Assembly (NCBI GenBank): GCA_051984675.1
Contig: JBPYFK010000137.1
Coordinates: 4,865-68,864, forward strand
DNA from: JBPYFK01 sp051984675
GTDB lineage: Bacteria; Actinomycetota; Actinomycetes; Mycobacteriales; Pseudonocardiaceae
Direction of reading: 5' to 3'
Length of the DNA: 64,000 nucleotides
A program made the position numbers and the translations under genes. Shown piece by piece: positions 37,427 through 46,311 of this stretch. Within the stretch, counting starts at the first letter, position 1. Each line of letters starts with the position of its first letter. The notes under the pieces are model-generated. The model did not search any database. It saw nothing but the letters and a program-made list of their open reading frames with translations, and had not been told where the DNA came from.

Positions 37427-38131
37427 TCAGCCGTTTGCCAGAGCCTGCAGGCGGTCGTAGCCCCCGTTGAAGACGTTCTGGTCGATCGACGACGACGAGT
37501 ACTGCCAGATCGTGTAGACGCTCCAGCCGGCAGGAAGCGGCCCGACACTGTTCGAGTAGTTCGCGATCCACAGCGGGTTGGTCGAGCTGAAGTCCCCGTT
37601 CACGCAACCGCTCCACCAGCTGTTGCTGGTGTAGATGACCGGCCAGCGGCCGGTACGCGCCTGGTAGGTGTCGCTGAAGTCCTTGATCCACGCCGTGAGC
37701 TGGTCCGGGGTGAGGCCGTAGCAGGTGTTGCCGTACGGGTTGTACTCCAGGTCCACCGCGCCGGGCAGGGTCTTGCCGTCGCGCGACCAGCCGCCGCCGT
37801 GGTCGACGAAGTAGTTGGCCTGGTCGGCGCCGCTGGAGTGATCCGGCAGCGCGAAGTGGTACGCACCGCGGATCATCCCGACCTGGTAGGAACCGTCGTA
37901 CTGCTGGGTGAAGTTGGGATTCTGGTAGTCCACACCCTCGGTCGCCTTGACGTAGGCGAACCGCGTCCCCGAGTTCCACAACCCTTGCCAGTCGACGTTG
38001 CCCTGCTGGGAGCTGACATCGACGCCGGACACCGTGGCGTCCTGCGCCCGAGCGTCGGCCGGGCTGGCTACGTCGGGGACGCCTTCGTGTGCGCGGATCT
38101 GCGATCCCATTGCGTGGTCATTGTCACCCAT
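37427..38131 (-). CDS. GH25 lysozyme/muramidase without a visible signal peptide
   Basis: 234 residues from ATG 38131, with GGGGAG ten bases upstream. The GH25 barrel starts at about 35: the catalytic Asp38 is in SGVDVSS and the second acid pair is in AVDLEYNPYG, with HFALPDHSSG and the Trp-rich end WIANYSNS. GH25 cleaves the beta-1,4 bond of peptidoglycan outside the membrane. The N-terminal 34 residues (DHAMGSQIRAHEG and on) look like the pro-segment that follows a signal peptide in secreted homologues, but no hydrophobic stretch precedes it in any frame. A GTG at 38188 would add 19 residues, still without a signal. How it leaves the cell is unknown. Confidence 0.85.
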   Translation of the reverse strand: MGDNDHAMGSQIRAHEGVPDVASPADARAQDATVSGVDVSSQQGNVDWQGLWNSGTRFAYVKATEGVDYQNPNFTQQYDGSYQVGMIRGAYHFALPDHSSGADQANYFVDHGGGWSRDGKTLPGAVDLEYNPYGNTCYGLTPDQLTAWIKDFSDTYQARTGRWPVIYTSNSWWSGCVNGDFSSTNPLWIANYSNSVGPLPAGWSVYTIWQYSSSSIDQNVFNGGYDRLQALANG

Positions 38132-38335
38132 GACGTCGTAGCTCCCCAGGAGTTGGATCAAGATGGTGTGACCGTCGATTCTGGCCACTCGATCGGGCTG
38201 TGGTCGGTGTTCCGCGACGATTCACTCGAAGGTATGAAATGTGCTCACTCGGTCAGCACACATATAGTTGAGCTTTCACAGGAATTCCGTTTCGGCCTTG
38301 TTGACCCGATCCGGTGACCGAGCTACAGAGAGCGG

Positions 38336-39154
38336 GTGCAGCCACAATGGGTCTCCGCCGGGGCCGACGTCACCCAGCCGAACGCGGCCAGGGTGCATGA
38401 CTATTACCTCGGAGGCCGCCACCACCTCGCGGCCGACCGGTATTGGGCGGACCAGGTCCTGGCCACCCAACCGGAAACCAGCGAGAAGCTGCGCGCGCAC
38501 CGCGCCTTCCTCGTGCGGGCCGTGCGGTTCTGCGTGGAAATGGGGTTACGGCAGTTTCTCGAACTCGGTTCCGGGCTGCCCACCTGCGGACACGTGCATG
38601 AAGTCGCCGAGCAGGCCAGCCCGGACTGCCGGGTGGTCTACGTCGACCATGACCCGGTCGCGGTGGCACACAGCCGCAAGCTCCTGGCCGGGAATCTCCG
38701 AGCCGCCGTCGTGCGCGCTGATCTCAGCAGGGTCGACGACGTGTTCGCCGCACCGGAGGTGCGGCACCTGCTGGATATCGACCAACCGATCGTGATTCTC
38801 CTCGTGTCGGTGTTGCAGCACGTCTCGGATGCGGACAGCCCGTCCGCGATCATCGCCGAGTACCACCGCAGGGTCGCGGCCGGCAGCTACGTCGTCGTGG
38901 CGCATCCCGGCCCGGAGGACGCGCCGGACGTCTCCGTCAGCCATCCACCCGCGCGCCAGCATGCGCAGTCTCGGACGGCGGCCCAACTCCGCGAGCTGAT
39001 CGGCGCGTTCCAGCCCGTCGCGCCCGGAGTGGTGCCGCTGCCCACCTGGCGGCCGGAATCGCCGGACGAGTTCGAACGCAGGGCCGAGCGCTACCAGTCG
39101 TTGGCCGTTGTCGCACGGAAACCGGTCAATGGCCCGGGTGGTGGAAAAGCCTAG
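38336..39154 (+). CDS. PF04672 (DUF574) S-adenosylmethionine-dependent methyltransferase
   Basis: 272 residues from GTG 38336. The family opening TQPNAARVHDYYLGGRHHLAADR is clear, followed by FLVRAVRFCVEMGLRQFLELGSGLPT (SAM motif I) and VVYVDHDPVAVAHSR. Such proteins are numerous in Streptomyces and Pseudonocardiales; the methyl acceptor is not known. It is divergent from the GH25 gene across about 200 bp and lies 101 bp before the GGDEF-EAL gene, on the same strand. Confidence 0.85.
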   Translation: MQPQWVSAGADVTQPNAARVHDYYLGGRHHLAADRYWADQVLATQPETSEKLRAHRAFLVRAVRFCVEMGLRQFLELGSGLPTCGHVHEVAEQASPDCRVVYVDHDPVAVAHSRKLLAGNLRAAVVRADLSRVDDVFAAPEVRHLLDIDQPIVILLVSVLQHVSDADSPSAIIAEYHRRVAAGSYVVVAHPGPEDAPDVSVSHPPARQHAQSRTAAQLRELIGAFQPVAPGVVPLPTWRPESPDEFERRAERYQSLAVVARKPVNGPGGGKA

Positions 39155-39255
39155 GTGTGGCACAGCACTCGGAAAGGAGTAAGTGAGCCGCCGGGTCGAT
39201 ACCCTGGGTGGCGGTATGCGTACTTTGGCGTAGACGATCGGAGGGCGCCGCAGGC

Positions 39256-41469
39256 ATGATCGGCTGGACCGCGCCCGCGTCGGACGACGAGCAGACGGCC
39301 GCCGTGGTCAGCCCTGCGGTCCGAGGCCGGTTCGCGGCCACGTGGGCGCAGGTGCTCATCGGCACGAGCTACGTCCCGATGACCGCCGGTGAAGTGGAAA
39401 GCCGGCTCTGGGGGTACACGAACCGCCTGGTCGACGCGCTCTGCGGCGAGCCGTTCGATCCCAGCGAGGCACGTGCCGTCGGCGCGGACCTGGTGTCGGT
39501 GCATTTCACCAGCGGCGACTCGCTGTCCCGCAGCATCGACGTGATCGGCTCCGATCTGCTGGTCGTGCTGGGCCTCGGTGAGGAGTTCCGGCCGCGCGTC
39601 AGCCGGCTCCAGGCCGCACTGTGCCACGGGTTCACGCAGGCATCCCGCAAACGCATCCTCGACGAGCAGGAAGCCATCCGGCAGGCGGTGCTGGACGCCC
39701 GGGACTCCGTCGAGCAGGCGTTGCGTACCAGCGAAGCCCGCTTCCGCGCGGTGTTCGCCGAAGCCGCCATCGGTATCGGCATCGCCAACCCCTCCGGCCA
39801 CATCCTGGAGGTGAACGAGTCGCTGTCCCGCATCCTCGGGCGTCCGGCCGAAGAGCTGCGGCGGATGACGGTGTACGACCTGATGTTGCCGGAAGACAGC
39901 GACAACGCGTTGCGCAAGCACGAGGAACTCGTGCGCGGCGACCGCGACCAGTACAACGTGGAGAAGCGGTTCATCCGACCCAACGGCGATGTCGTGTGGG
40001 GGGACGTCACGGTTTCCCTCGTACGCGGCGAGGACCGGTTGCCGCTGTACGAGGTGGCCTTGGTGGAAGATGTCACCGAGCGGCTGCGGTTGCAGGAACG
40101 ATTGCGCTACCAGGCGTTGCACGACCCGCTGACCGGCCTGCCGAATCGCGCGCTGTTCCTCGAACGGGTGCGGGAGGCGCTGCACCGTGACGGTCAGGGC
40201 ACCACGAGGGATCACCATGGCAGGGCGGCGCGGATCGCGCTGTGCTACATGGACCTCGACGGCTTCAAGATGATCAATGACAGCCTGGGCCACCATGTGG
40301 GTGACGAGCTGCTGACCGCCGTGGCGGAGCGGATCGGCCGGGTGGTGCAAGGGGACGGCCGGCTCGTCGCTCGGATGGGTGGGGATGAGTTCGTCATCCT
40401 GCTGGAGAACTCGCGCGACACCGCGGAGGCCATCGCCGTCGCCGACCGGGTGCTGTCGCAGCTGGAGCACCCCGTGCGCATCGGCGGTCAGGAACTCGCC
40501 GTGTCCGCCAGCATCGGAATCGTGGAACGCCCGGTCGACGGCCAGAACGCGGCGGATCTGATGCGGGACGCCGACGTCACCCTGTACTGGGCGAAATCCG
40601 CCGGCAAGGGTCGGTGGGCGCTGTTCAACCAGGAACGCATCGACGCTGAGGTCGCCCAGTTCCGACTGTCCGCGCGGATGCCACTGGCGCTGGAGCGGGA
40701 GGAATTCTTCGTCGAGTACCAACCACTGGTCGGGCTCGCGGTGCCCGGACGCCCCAACGTTGTCGGGGTGGAGGCGCTCGCGCGCTGGTGGCACCCCGAA
40801 CTGGGCCGGCTCGGCCCGGACAAGTTCATCGGGATCGCCGAGGAGACCGGCTGGATCGTGCCGCTGGGCCGGTGGGTGCTGCGGCGGGCCTGCTGGCAGG
40901 CCCGGCAGTGGCAGGACGAGTTCGGCGACGCCGCGCCGTTCGTCAGCGTCAACCTCGCGGTCCGGCAGTCTGAGGACCCGAACCTGGTGTCCGATGTGGC
41001 CGCGATCCTGGCCGAAACCGGCATCACGCCATCCCGGCTGCAACTCGAACTCACCGAAAGCGCGGTCATGGGCACCGCCGACGACCAGCTCGACGCGCTG
41101 CGCCGGCTGGCCGACATGGGCGTGCGGATCGCCATCGACGACTTCGGCACCGGGTACTCGAACCTGGCCTACCTGCGTCACCTGCCCGTGCATGAACTCA
41201 AGATCGCCGGGTCGTTCATGGAAGGGCTGCGCGAGCCCCACGGTGGGGACGCCGTCGACGCGCGGATCGTGCGCAGCCTGGTCGACCTGGCGCACGTGCT
41301 CGGCCTGACCGTGACGGCCGAGGGAGTGGAGACCGAGCAGCAGGCGGGTCGGATGGCCGAGATCGGGTGCGAGACCGCGCAGGGCTTCTTCTTCGCTCGG
41401 CCGCAGTCACCGGAGGAGGTCCGGTCGTTCATCGCCGGGCATCTGGCGACCGGCCGTCCCGCCGGCTGA
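39256..41469 (+). CDS. PAS-GGDEF-EAL cyclic di-GMP turnover protein
   Basis: 737 residues from ATG 39256. An N-terminal helical region (about 1-155) leads into a PAS domain (about 159-275, FRAVFAEAAIGIGIANPSGHIL). The GGDEF domain has an intact GGDEF at 375-379, and the EAL domain an intact EAL at 506-508, followed by DDFGTGYSNLAYLR and VTAEGVET. The I-site RxxD is absent: the position reads GDGR. Both synthesis and breakdown of c-di-GMP are thus possible. The layout matches Streptomyces RmdA-type proteins. It has no transmembrane helix. Its last 41 bases overlap the convergent GH15 gene. Confidence 0.92.
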   Translation: MIGWTAPASDDEQTAAVVSPAVRGRFAATWAQVLIGTSYVPMTAGEVESRLWGYTNRLVDALCGEPFDPSEARAVGADLVSVHFTSGDSLSRSIDVIGSDLLVVLGLGEEFRPRVSRLQAALCHGFTQASRKRILDEQEAIRQAVLDARDSVEQALRTSEARFRAVFAEAAIGIGIANPSGHILEVNESLSRILGRPAEELRRMTVYDLMLPEDSDNALRKHEELVRGDRDQYNVEKRFIRPNGDVVWGDVTVSLVRGEDRLPLYEVALVEDVTERLRLQERLRYQALHDPLTGLPNRALFLERVREALHRDGQGTTRDHHGRAARIALCYMDLDGFKMINDSLGHHVGDELLTAVAERIGRVVQGDGRLVARMGGDEFVILLENSRDTAEAIAVADRVLSQLEHPVRIGGQELAVSASIGIVERPVDGQNAADLMRDADVTLYWAKSAGKGRWALFNQERIDAEVAQFRLSARMPLALEREEFFVEYQPLVGLAVPGRPNVVGVEALARWWHPELGRLGPDKFIGIAEETGWIVPLGRWVLRRACWQARQWQDEFGDAAPFVSVNLAVRQSEDPNLVSDVAAILAETGITPSRLQLELTESAVMGTADDQLDALRRLADMGVRIAIDDFGTGYSNLAYLRHLPVHELKIAGSFMEGLREPHGGDAVDARIVRSLVDLAHVLGLTVTAEGVETEQQAGRMAEIGCETAQGFFFARPQSPEEVRSFIAGHLATGRPAG

Positions 41470-43309
41470 CCTCCTCGCGCGTGTGCCCGCCGTACAGCAT
41501 CGCCGCCGAGTTCACCAGTGCGAGGTGCGTGAACGCCTGCGGGAAGTTTCCCGTGAAACGTCCACTGTGGATGTCGTACTGCTCGGCGTACAGGCCGACG
41601 TCGTTGGCCAGCCCCAGCACGTCGGCGAACAGCCGTTCGGCTTCGTCCCGCCGCCCGCACAGCGTCAGTGCGTCCACCAGCCAGAAGGAGCAGGCCAGGA
41701 AGGAGCCTTCGCGTCCACTCAACCCGTCCACCGAGTGGGTGCCTTCGGACGTCGAGTAGCGGTTCACCAGCACTCCGCTGCGGAGTTCGCGCTCGATCGC
41801 GCGCACGGTGCTTCGCACCCGCTCGTCGTGACCGGGCAGGAACCCGAACGCCGGGATGCGCAGCGTCGCCGCGTCGAGTTCGGTCCCGCCGTAGAACTGA
41901 GTGAACGCACCGATTTCGGCGTTCCACGCCTTTTCCTCCACCTCGGCGTGTACCGCCTCGCGCAGCTCGCGCCATCGATCCACCGGTCCGGGGAGACCGT
42001 CCTCCTCGACCGCGCGGACTCCGCGGTCGAACGCCACCCACACCATCACCCGGGAGTGCGTGAAGTACCGCTCTGGCCCGCGTACCTCCCACAGCCCGCG
42101 ATCGGGCTGTTGCCACACCCTCTCCAGGTGCCGCAGCAACCCGCGCTGCACCGCCCAGGAGTCCTCGGTCTCCGCCAACCCGCGTTCCCGAGCCAGGTGC
42201 AGGACGTCCATGATCTCGCCGAAGACGTCGAGCTGGAGCTGCCGGTAGGCGGCGTTGCCGATGCGCACGGGCTGGGCGCCGTGGTAGCCGGCGAGCCAGT
42301 CCGCCTCCCACTCCACGAGGTGGCGTTCGCCATTGATCCCGTACATCACCTGCAGGTTGGCCGGATCGCCGGCCACCGCACGCACCAGCCACCGGCGCCA
42401 GGCCAGCGCCTCCTCGTCGCAGCCGAAGTTGTCCAGCGCCAGCAGCACCAGGGTCGCGTCCCGCAACCAGCAGTACCGGTAGTCCCAGTTGCGGCTCCCG
42501 CCGAGTGCCTCCGGTAGCGACGTCGTGGGGGCTGCGACGATGCCCCCGCTGGGGGCGAACGTCAGTGCCTTCAAGGTCGCCAACGACCGGTACACCGCGT
42601 CCTGGTGCGGGCCGTCGTAGCGGATCCGGGACGCCCACTCGGACCAGAAGTCCTCGGTGGCGGCGGTTTCCTGGATCGGGTCGACCGGCGCGGGCAGTCG
42701 CTCCGGGTCGGACGACCACTGCATCACCCACGCCAACCGCTCGCCGGCGGAGATCGTGAAGACCGCTTCGTGCGCGCGCTCGTGCTCGGCCCGTCGCGGG
42801 AGTACGTCGCCGCGAAGCACGGCGGTGTGCGGTCCGGCGATCGCCAGGATGTACTCGTCGAGCACCGGGTCGGTCTCGCGGACCCGGCGTACCCACGGGA
42901 CCGCGTCGGCGTAGGCGAAGCGCACCACCCAACGCAGCCGGACCTCCACCTCGCCGGAGACACCTTCGAGGACCCGGATCAGGCACGGTTCGTCCTCGCC
43001 GGTCTTCTCCTGCGGTGGCATGCTGTCGATCAGATGTACCGAACCGGTCGCGGTGCGGAACTCGGTCTCCAGCACCGCCGAGGTGTCGCGGTAGCGGCGG
43101 CGCACCTCGCGGACCTCGCCGGTCGGCGCGATCCGCCAGTGGCCGTCGCGCTCGCCGCCGAGGAGCCGGCTGAAGCACGAGGGTGAGTCGAACCGCGGCA
43201 GGCACAGCCAGTCGATCGAGCCGTCCTTGGCGACCAGCGCGGCGGTCCGCAGGTCAGACAGCAGCGCGTAGTCCTCGATCCGCCCCGGCCCGTCCCCTAC
43301 GTCCGTCAT
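41429..43309 (-). CDS. GH15 glucoamylase/trehalase-like hydrolase
   Basis: 626 residues from ATG 43309. The N-terminal beta domain (IEDYALLSDLRTAALVAKDGSIDWLCLPRFDSPSCF in pieces) and the alpha/alpha barrel with SRNWDYRYCWLRDATLVLLAL are typical of the GH15 family. In actinobacteria such proteins include trehalases (for example Rv2402) and glucan glucosidases. The catalytic Glu regions VEWEADWLAGYHGAQPVRIGN and the C-terminal EGSFLACSFWLVDAL are present. No signal peptide is seen, so a cytoplasmic role is likely. Its 3' end overlaps the convergent GGDEF-EAL gene by 41 bases. Confidence 0.85.
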   Translation of the reverse strand: MTDVGDGPGRIEDYALLSDLRTAALVAKDGSIDWLCLPRFDSPSCFSRLLGGERDGHWRIAPTGEVREVRRRYRDTSAVLETEFRTATGSVHLIDSMPPQEKTGEDEPCLIRVLEGVSGEVEVRLRWVVRFAYADAVPWVRRVRETDPVLDEYILAIAGPHTAVLRGDVLPRRAEHERAHEAVFTISAGERLAWVMQWSSDPERLPAPVDPIQETAATEDFWSEWASRIRYDGPHQDAVYRSLATLKALTFAPSGGIVAAPTTSLPEALGGSRNWDYRYCWLRDATLVLLALDNFGCDEEALAWRRWLVRAVAGDPANLQVMYGINGERHLVEWEADWLAGYHGAQPVRIGNAAYRQLQLDVFGEIMDVLHLARERGLAETEDSWAVQRGLLRHLERVWQQPDRGLWEVRGPERYFTHSRVMVWVAFDRGVRAVEEDGLPGPVDRWRELREAVHAEVEEKAWNAEIGAFTQFYGGTELDAATLRIPAFGFLPGHDERVRSTVRAIERELRSGVLVNRYSTSEGTHSVDGLSGREGSFLACSFWLVDALTLCGRRDEAERLFADVLGLANDVGLYAEQYDIHSGRFTGNFPQAFTHLALVNSAAMLYGGHTREEVSRRDGRSPDARR

Positions 43310-43346
43310 ACCGCCGAGCCTAGGTGGTCTGGCCCCGACCGGGCGA

Positions 43347-43928
43347 TCAGCGGCGGGTGGCCGCTTCGACGAGCGTGTGGTGCGGCACGACCGCACGCAT
43401 CCCGTCGTCCAGGTTCAACCCGAGGTCGAGCCCGCCGAGCAGGTCGGGCAGGGCCCGGCCCGACACGGTGCGGTAGTTCGGCCAGGTCTCCGGCACGCGA
43501 GCGGCGGAGGTGCAGGCGGGCACCAGCTTGCTGCCGTCGGAGAGTTCGGCGGCGTAGAGCTGGCTGTCGTCCTCGGCCGGCGCGTAGAGCAGGACATCCG
43601 CTTCCAGGACAGCCGGGGGCAGGTCGGTCTCGGGGGCTTCACCGGTGGCGATCCGGTGCAGCACCCGCTCCAGTTCGTTGGTCGGTTCCGGCAGCGCGAA
43701 CGCCAGATCGGAGGGCTGGTAGCCGTCGTTGACGTGGAACCGCTCGTCGATCTCGCCGTGCTCGTCGATGCGGTACGCACCGATCACGCCTTCCGGCCGG
43801 ACGTCGTCGCCGGATTCCTGATATCCGGGATCGACGATGTAGAGCCAACTGTTCGGGGTCTGACGGGCCTGCTGCCGCATCGTTTCGGTGATCGCCGGGG
43901 CGGTCGGGTGCTCGTGCTGGTGGTCCAT
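43347..43928 (-). CDS. SseB-like/type VII secretion-associated protein
   Basis: 193 residues from ATG 43928, with AGGAG nine bases upstream. The N-terminal MRQQARQTPNSWLYIVDPGY, the EGVIGAYRIDEHGEI segment and the C-terminal SseB-like domain (DVLLYAPAEDDSQLYAAEL, VSGRALPDLLGGLDLGLN) match the family annotated as type VII secretion-associated. It lies 37 bp upstream of the GH15 start on the same strand. No ESX genes are in the window, so the link with secretion is from family naming only. Confidence 0.65.
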   Translation of the reverse strand: MDHQHEHPTAPAITETMRQQARQTPNSWLYIVDPGYQESGDDVRPEGVIGAYRIDEHGEIDERFHVNDGYQPSDLAFALPEPTNELERVLHRIATGEAPETDLPPAVLEADVLLYAPAEDDSQLYAAELSDGSKLVPACTSAARVPETWPNYRTVSGRALPDLLGGLDLGLNLDDGMRAVVPHHTLVEAATRR

Positions 43929-44133
43929 CGCGGTTGACTCCTGATCGCATCGAATTGAGCTTCAGCCTGCCAGGTCGAACAAGGGCGTCCAGCGACCGGC
44001 AGGTGATCTGTTGCGATGCGGCAACAAGCTGCCAGGGGTCAGCCATTTCGAGGTGCCGGCTGGTGGCCTGCCGGGGCAAACTGAAAAACGGTTGGGGCGT
44101 ACGGGGATTTCACCGGCGGGGAGGCGATCAGAG

Positions 44134-44637
44134 ATGATCGGTCAGCGGGAGGCGCTGCGACTGTGCGGATGTGAGACGTTTGATCCCCGGGGGAACCGGA
44201 TCGGCATTGTCGGGCAACTGTTGCTCGACGACGAAACGGAACAACCGGCCTGGGTCACGGTGCAGGCTGGGCTGTTCGGTACCAACGAGCATTTCGTGCC
44301 GCTGGACGGCGCGGCATTCGACGGCGACACGCTGACCGTCGCGGTGTCCCGAGAAATGGTGCGAAGCGCGCCCCGAGTTCCACTCGAACAAGGAGATCTT
44401 CTCCTGGAGGATGAGCGGCGGTTGCACCGGCATTACGGCTTGCTGCGCGAGGATGCGGCCGAAGCGGAGAAGTCCGCGCGGTCGTCGGCGTCGGCCGGGT
44501 CCTCCGCGCCGGCCGGTGCCTCCGGGGGTACCGACTATTCCACTGTGGACGATGGATCAGCAGTGGATTCGCCCGACGAGCGGCCCCGCGCGGAAGCCGT
44601 CCGGCTGCGTCTGCGTCGCTGGCTCGCGGCGACGTGA
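44134..44637 (+). CDS. PRC-barrel domain protein
   Basis: 167 residues from ATG 44134, with GGGGAGG nine bases upstream. The PRC barrel covers about 5-85: VRDPRGNRIGIVGQLLLDDET-like (here CETFDPRGNRIGIVGQLLL), PAWVTVQAGLFGTNEHFVPL and DGDTLTVAVS. A charged linker and low-complexity Ser/Ala/Gly tail follow. PRC barrels bind RNA or protein partners, or form part of photosynthetic and ribosome maturation proteins; the stress-type actinobacterial members are uncharacterised. It is divergent from the SseB-like gene. Confidence 0.82.
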   Translation: MIGQREALRLCGCETFDPRGNRIGIVGQLLLDDETEQPAWVTVQAGLFGTNEHFVPLDGAAFDGDTLTVAVSREMVRSAPRVPLEQGDLLLEDERRLHRHYGLLREDAAEAEKSARSSASAGSSAPAGASGGTDYSTVDDGSAVDSPDERPRAEAVRLRLRRWLAAT

Positions 44638-44898
44638 GTGCGGTTGGTAAGTGCGTGGTCGGACGCGGTTAACCCACTTATCTCAACTTAGCCTGGCAGA
44701 ACAGACCGTTCCCCGCATTGTGGGCGGTAATCCCCTTGAACAGGGAAGCGCTGCCGAGAATTTATGACTCGTTGTGTGAATTGAGGTGGCGACAACACGC
44801 CAACTCACTCAGCCGAGTGGAGCGGCTGGTTACCGTCCGCAGAAGTAGCCGGTGATTCCTCGATTCGTCGGGCGATCGGGCTAAGGAGGGGACTTCTC
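44638..44898. other. Intergenic region before the subtilisin gene
   Basis: No gene is visible. It includes a short inverted repeat CCCTTGAACAGGG near 44738-44750 and ends in the ribosome site AAGGAGG. Confidence 0.4.
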
Positions 44899-46074
44899 GT
44901 GCGGAAACACACCAGCGGCGTCGGAGTGGGGGTAGCCGCCGCTTCTCTCGTCTTCGCCATCGCGCCCACATCCGGTGTCGCTCAGGGGGAAGAGTTGGCA
45001 CCGCTGACCATCCACGACGCTGCGGCGGAGAGCGGCACCGATTCGTACGTGGTCGAGGTCAAGGACGGGAACGATCCGGTCCAGGCGGCCCGCAAGATGG
45101 GCGTGCCCACGCAGTACGTGTACCACTCGGCGATCAACGGGTTTTCCACCAAGGTCAAACCGGACCAGCTGTACAGCTTACGGGCCAACGTTGCCGTGAA
45201 ATCCGTTTCGCAGAGCATGCGGGTCCGCGTGTCCGCCCCCCGGAGCACCCCGGACGCCGTCGGGTCCTGGGGACTGGACCGGCTGGATCAGCCGAGGCTG
45301 CCGCTGGATGGCAAGTACCAGCCCCGCAACACCGGGGAAGGCGTGACGGCCTACACCATCGACACCGGCATCGACGCGTCCCATCCCGACTTCGAGGGCC
45401 GCGCGTCGGTCGGGTTCGACGCCACCGGCGGTAACGGCATGGACAAGCAGGGGCACGGCACGCACACCGCCGGCACCATCGGGTCGAAGACCTACGGCGT
45501 GGCCAAGAAGGTTCGGATCGTGGGCGTGAAGGTGCTCAGTGACGACGGCAGCGGCAACACCGCGGACATCATCAAGGGCATCGACTGGGTCGCGCAGAAC
45601 CACAAGGGACCGTCGGTGGCGAACATGTCCCTGGGAGGCCCGAAGGACCAGGCGCTGGACGACGCGGCGGCCGGGCTGGTGAACAAGGGCGTGTTCCTGG
45701 CGGTGGCCGCTGGCAATGAGTCACAGGACGCCAGCAAGGTCTCACCGGCCGCCGCGCAGGGCGTCTTCCCCACGGCGGCCTCGGACCGCAATGACCGGTC
45801 CGCGGTGTTCACCAACTTCGGCAAGATCGTGAAGGGCTACGCGCCCGGTGTGCAGATCACCTCGACGGTGCCCGGCGGCAAGGCCGAGACGATGGACGGC
45901 ACGTCGATGGCCAGCCCGCACGTCGCCGGAGTGGCTGCCCTGTTCCTGCAGGCCAGTCCCAACGCCAAGCCTGCCGACGTGATCACTGACCTGCAGCGCA
46001 GGGAGTCGCCGAGCGTGATCCAGGGCACGCCGCAGAACACGACCCCCAACGTTCTGCAGACCGGAGGTCTCTAG
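44899..46074 (+). CDS. Secreted S8 subtilisin-like serine protease
   Basis: 391 residues from GTG 44899, with AAGGAGG nine bases upstream. A signal peptide (about 1-29, VGVGVAAASLVFAIAPTSGVAQG) is followed by an inhibitor-I9-type propeptide (about 45-112). The catalytic triad is Asp155 (YTIDTGID), His186 (GHGTHTAGT) and Ser336 (GTSMASPHVAG), with the oxyanion Asn in AAGNESQ. It resembles proteinase K-like actinomycete proteases. The mature part is about 270 residues. A strong terminator follows at 46100-46135. The adjacent LuxR-like gene is a possible regulator. Confidence 0.93.
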   Translation: MRKHTSGVGVGVAAASLVFAIAPTSGVAQGEELAPLTIHDAAAESGTDSYVVEVKDGNDPVQAARKMGVPTQYVYHSAINGFSTKVKPDQLYSLRANVAVKSVSQSMRVRVSAPRSTPDAVGSWGLDRLDQPRLPLDGKYQPRNTGEGVTAYTIDTGIDASHPDFEGRASVGFDATGGNGMDKQGHGTHTAGTIGSKTYGVAKKVRIVGVKVLSDDGSGNTADIIKGIDWVAQNHKGPSVANMSLGGPKDQALDDAAAGLVNKGVFLAVAAGNESQDASKVSPAAAQGVFPTAASDRNDRSAVFTNFGKIVKGYAPGVQITSTVPGGKAETMDGTSMASPHVAGVAALFLQASPNAKPADVITDLQRRESPSVIQGTPQNTTPNVLQTGGL

Positions 46075-46099
46075 TTACCTGAACGGGAGTGCGGTGAAA

Positions 46100-46135
46100 G
46101 GTGCTTCCCACCCGACACATCGGGTGGGAAGCACC
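46100..46135 (+). terminator. Hairpin terminator after the subtilisin gene
   Basis: A perfect 16-bp stem (46100-46115 with 46120-46135), loop CACA, lies 26 bp after the stop. The T-tail is poor (CTCTC). Confidence 0.85.
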
Positions 46136-46311
46136 CTCTCGTGGGGTGTGGCCGGGTACGGCGGTTATCACGAAATGCCCCAGAGCGAGTCGTATGTTCA
46201 ACTGCTGAGGCGTCCACCGAAAGTTGGTTCCGGCCTATTCCGCCACCCGGTTACCTTTCCACTCCACAGCGGGCGGATGCCCGCCGTGGGTCCATCAGGG
46301 AGGGGATCGCC

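Noticed and set aside
39151..41295. 714-residue minus-strand frame opposite the GGDEF-EAL gene
   Set aside because: No domain can be seen; the plus strand has PAS, GGDEF and EAL.
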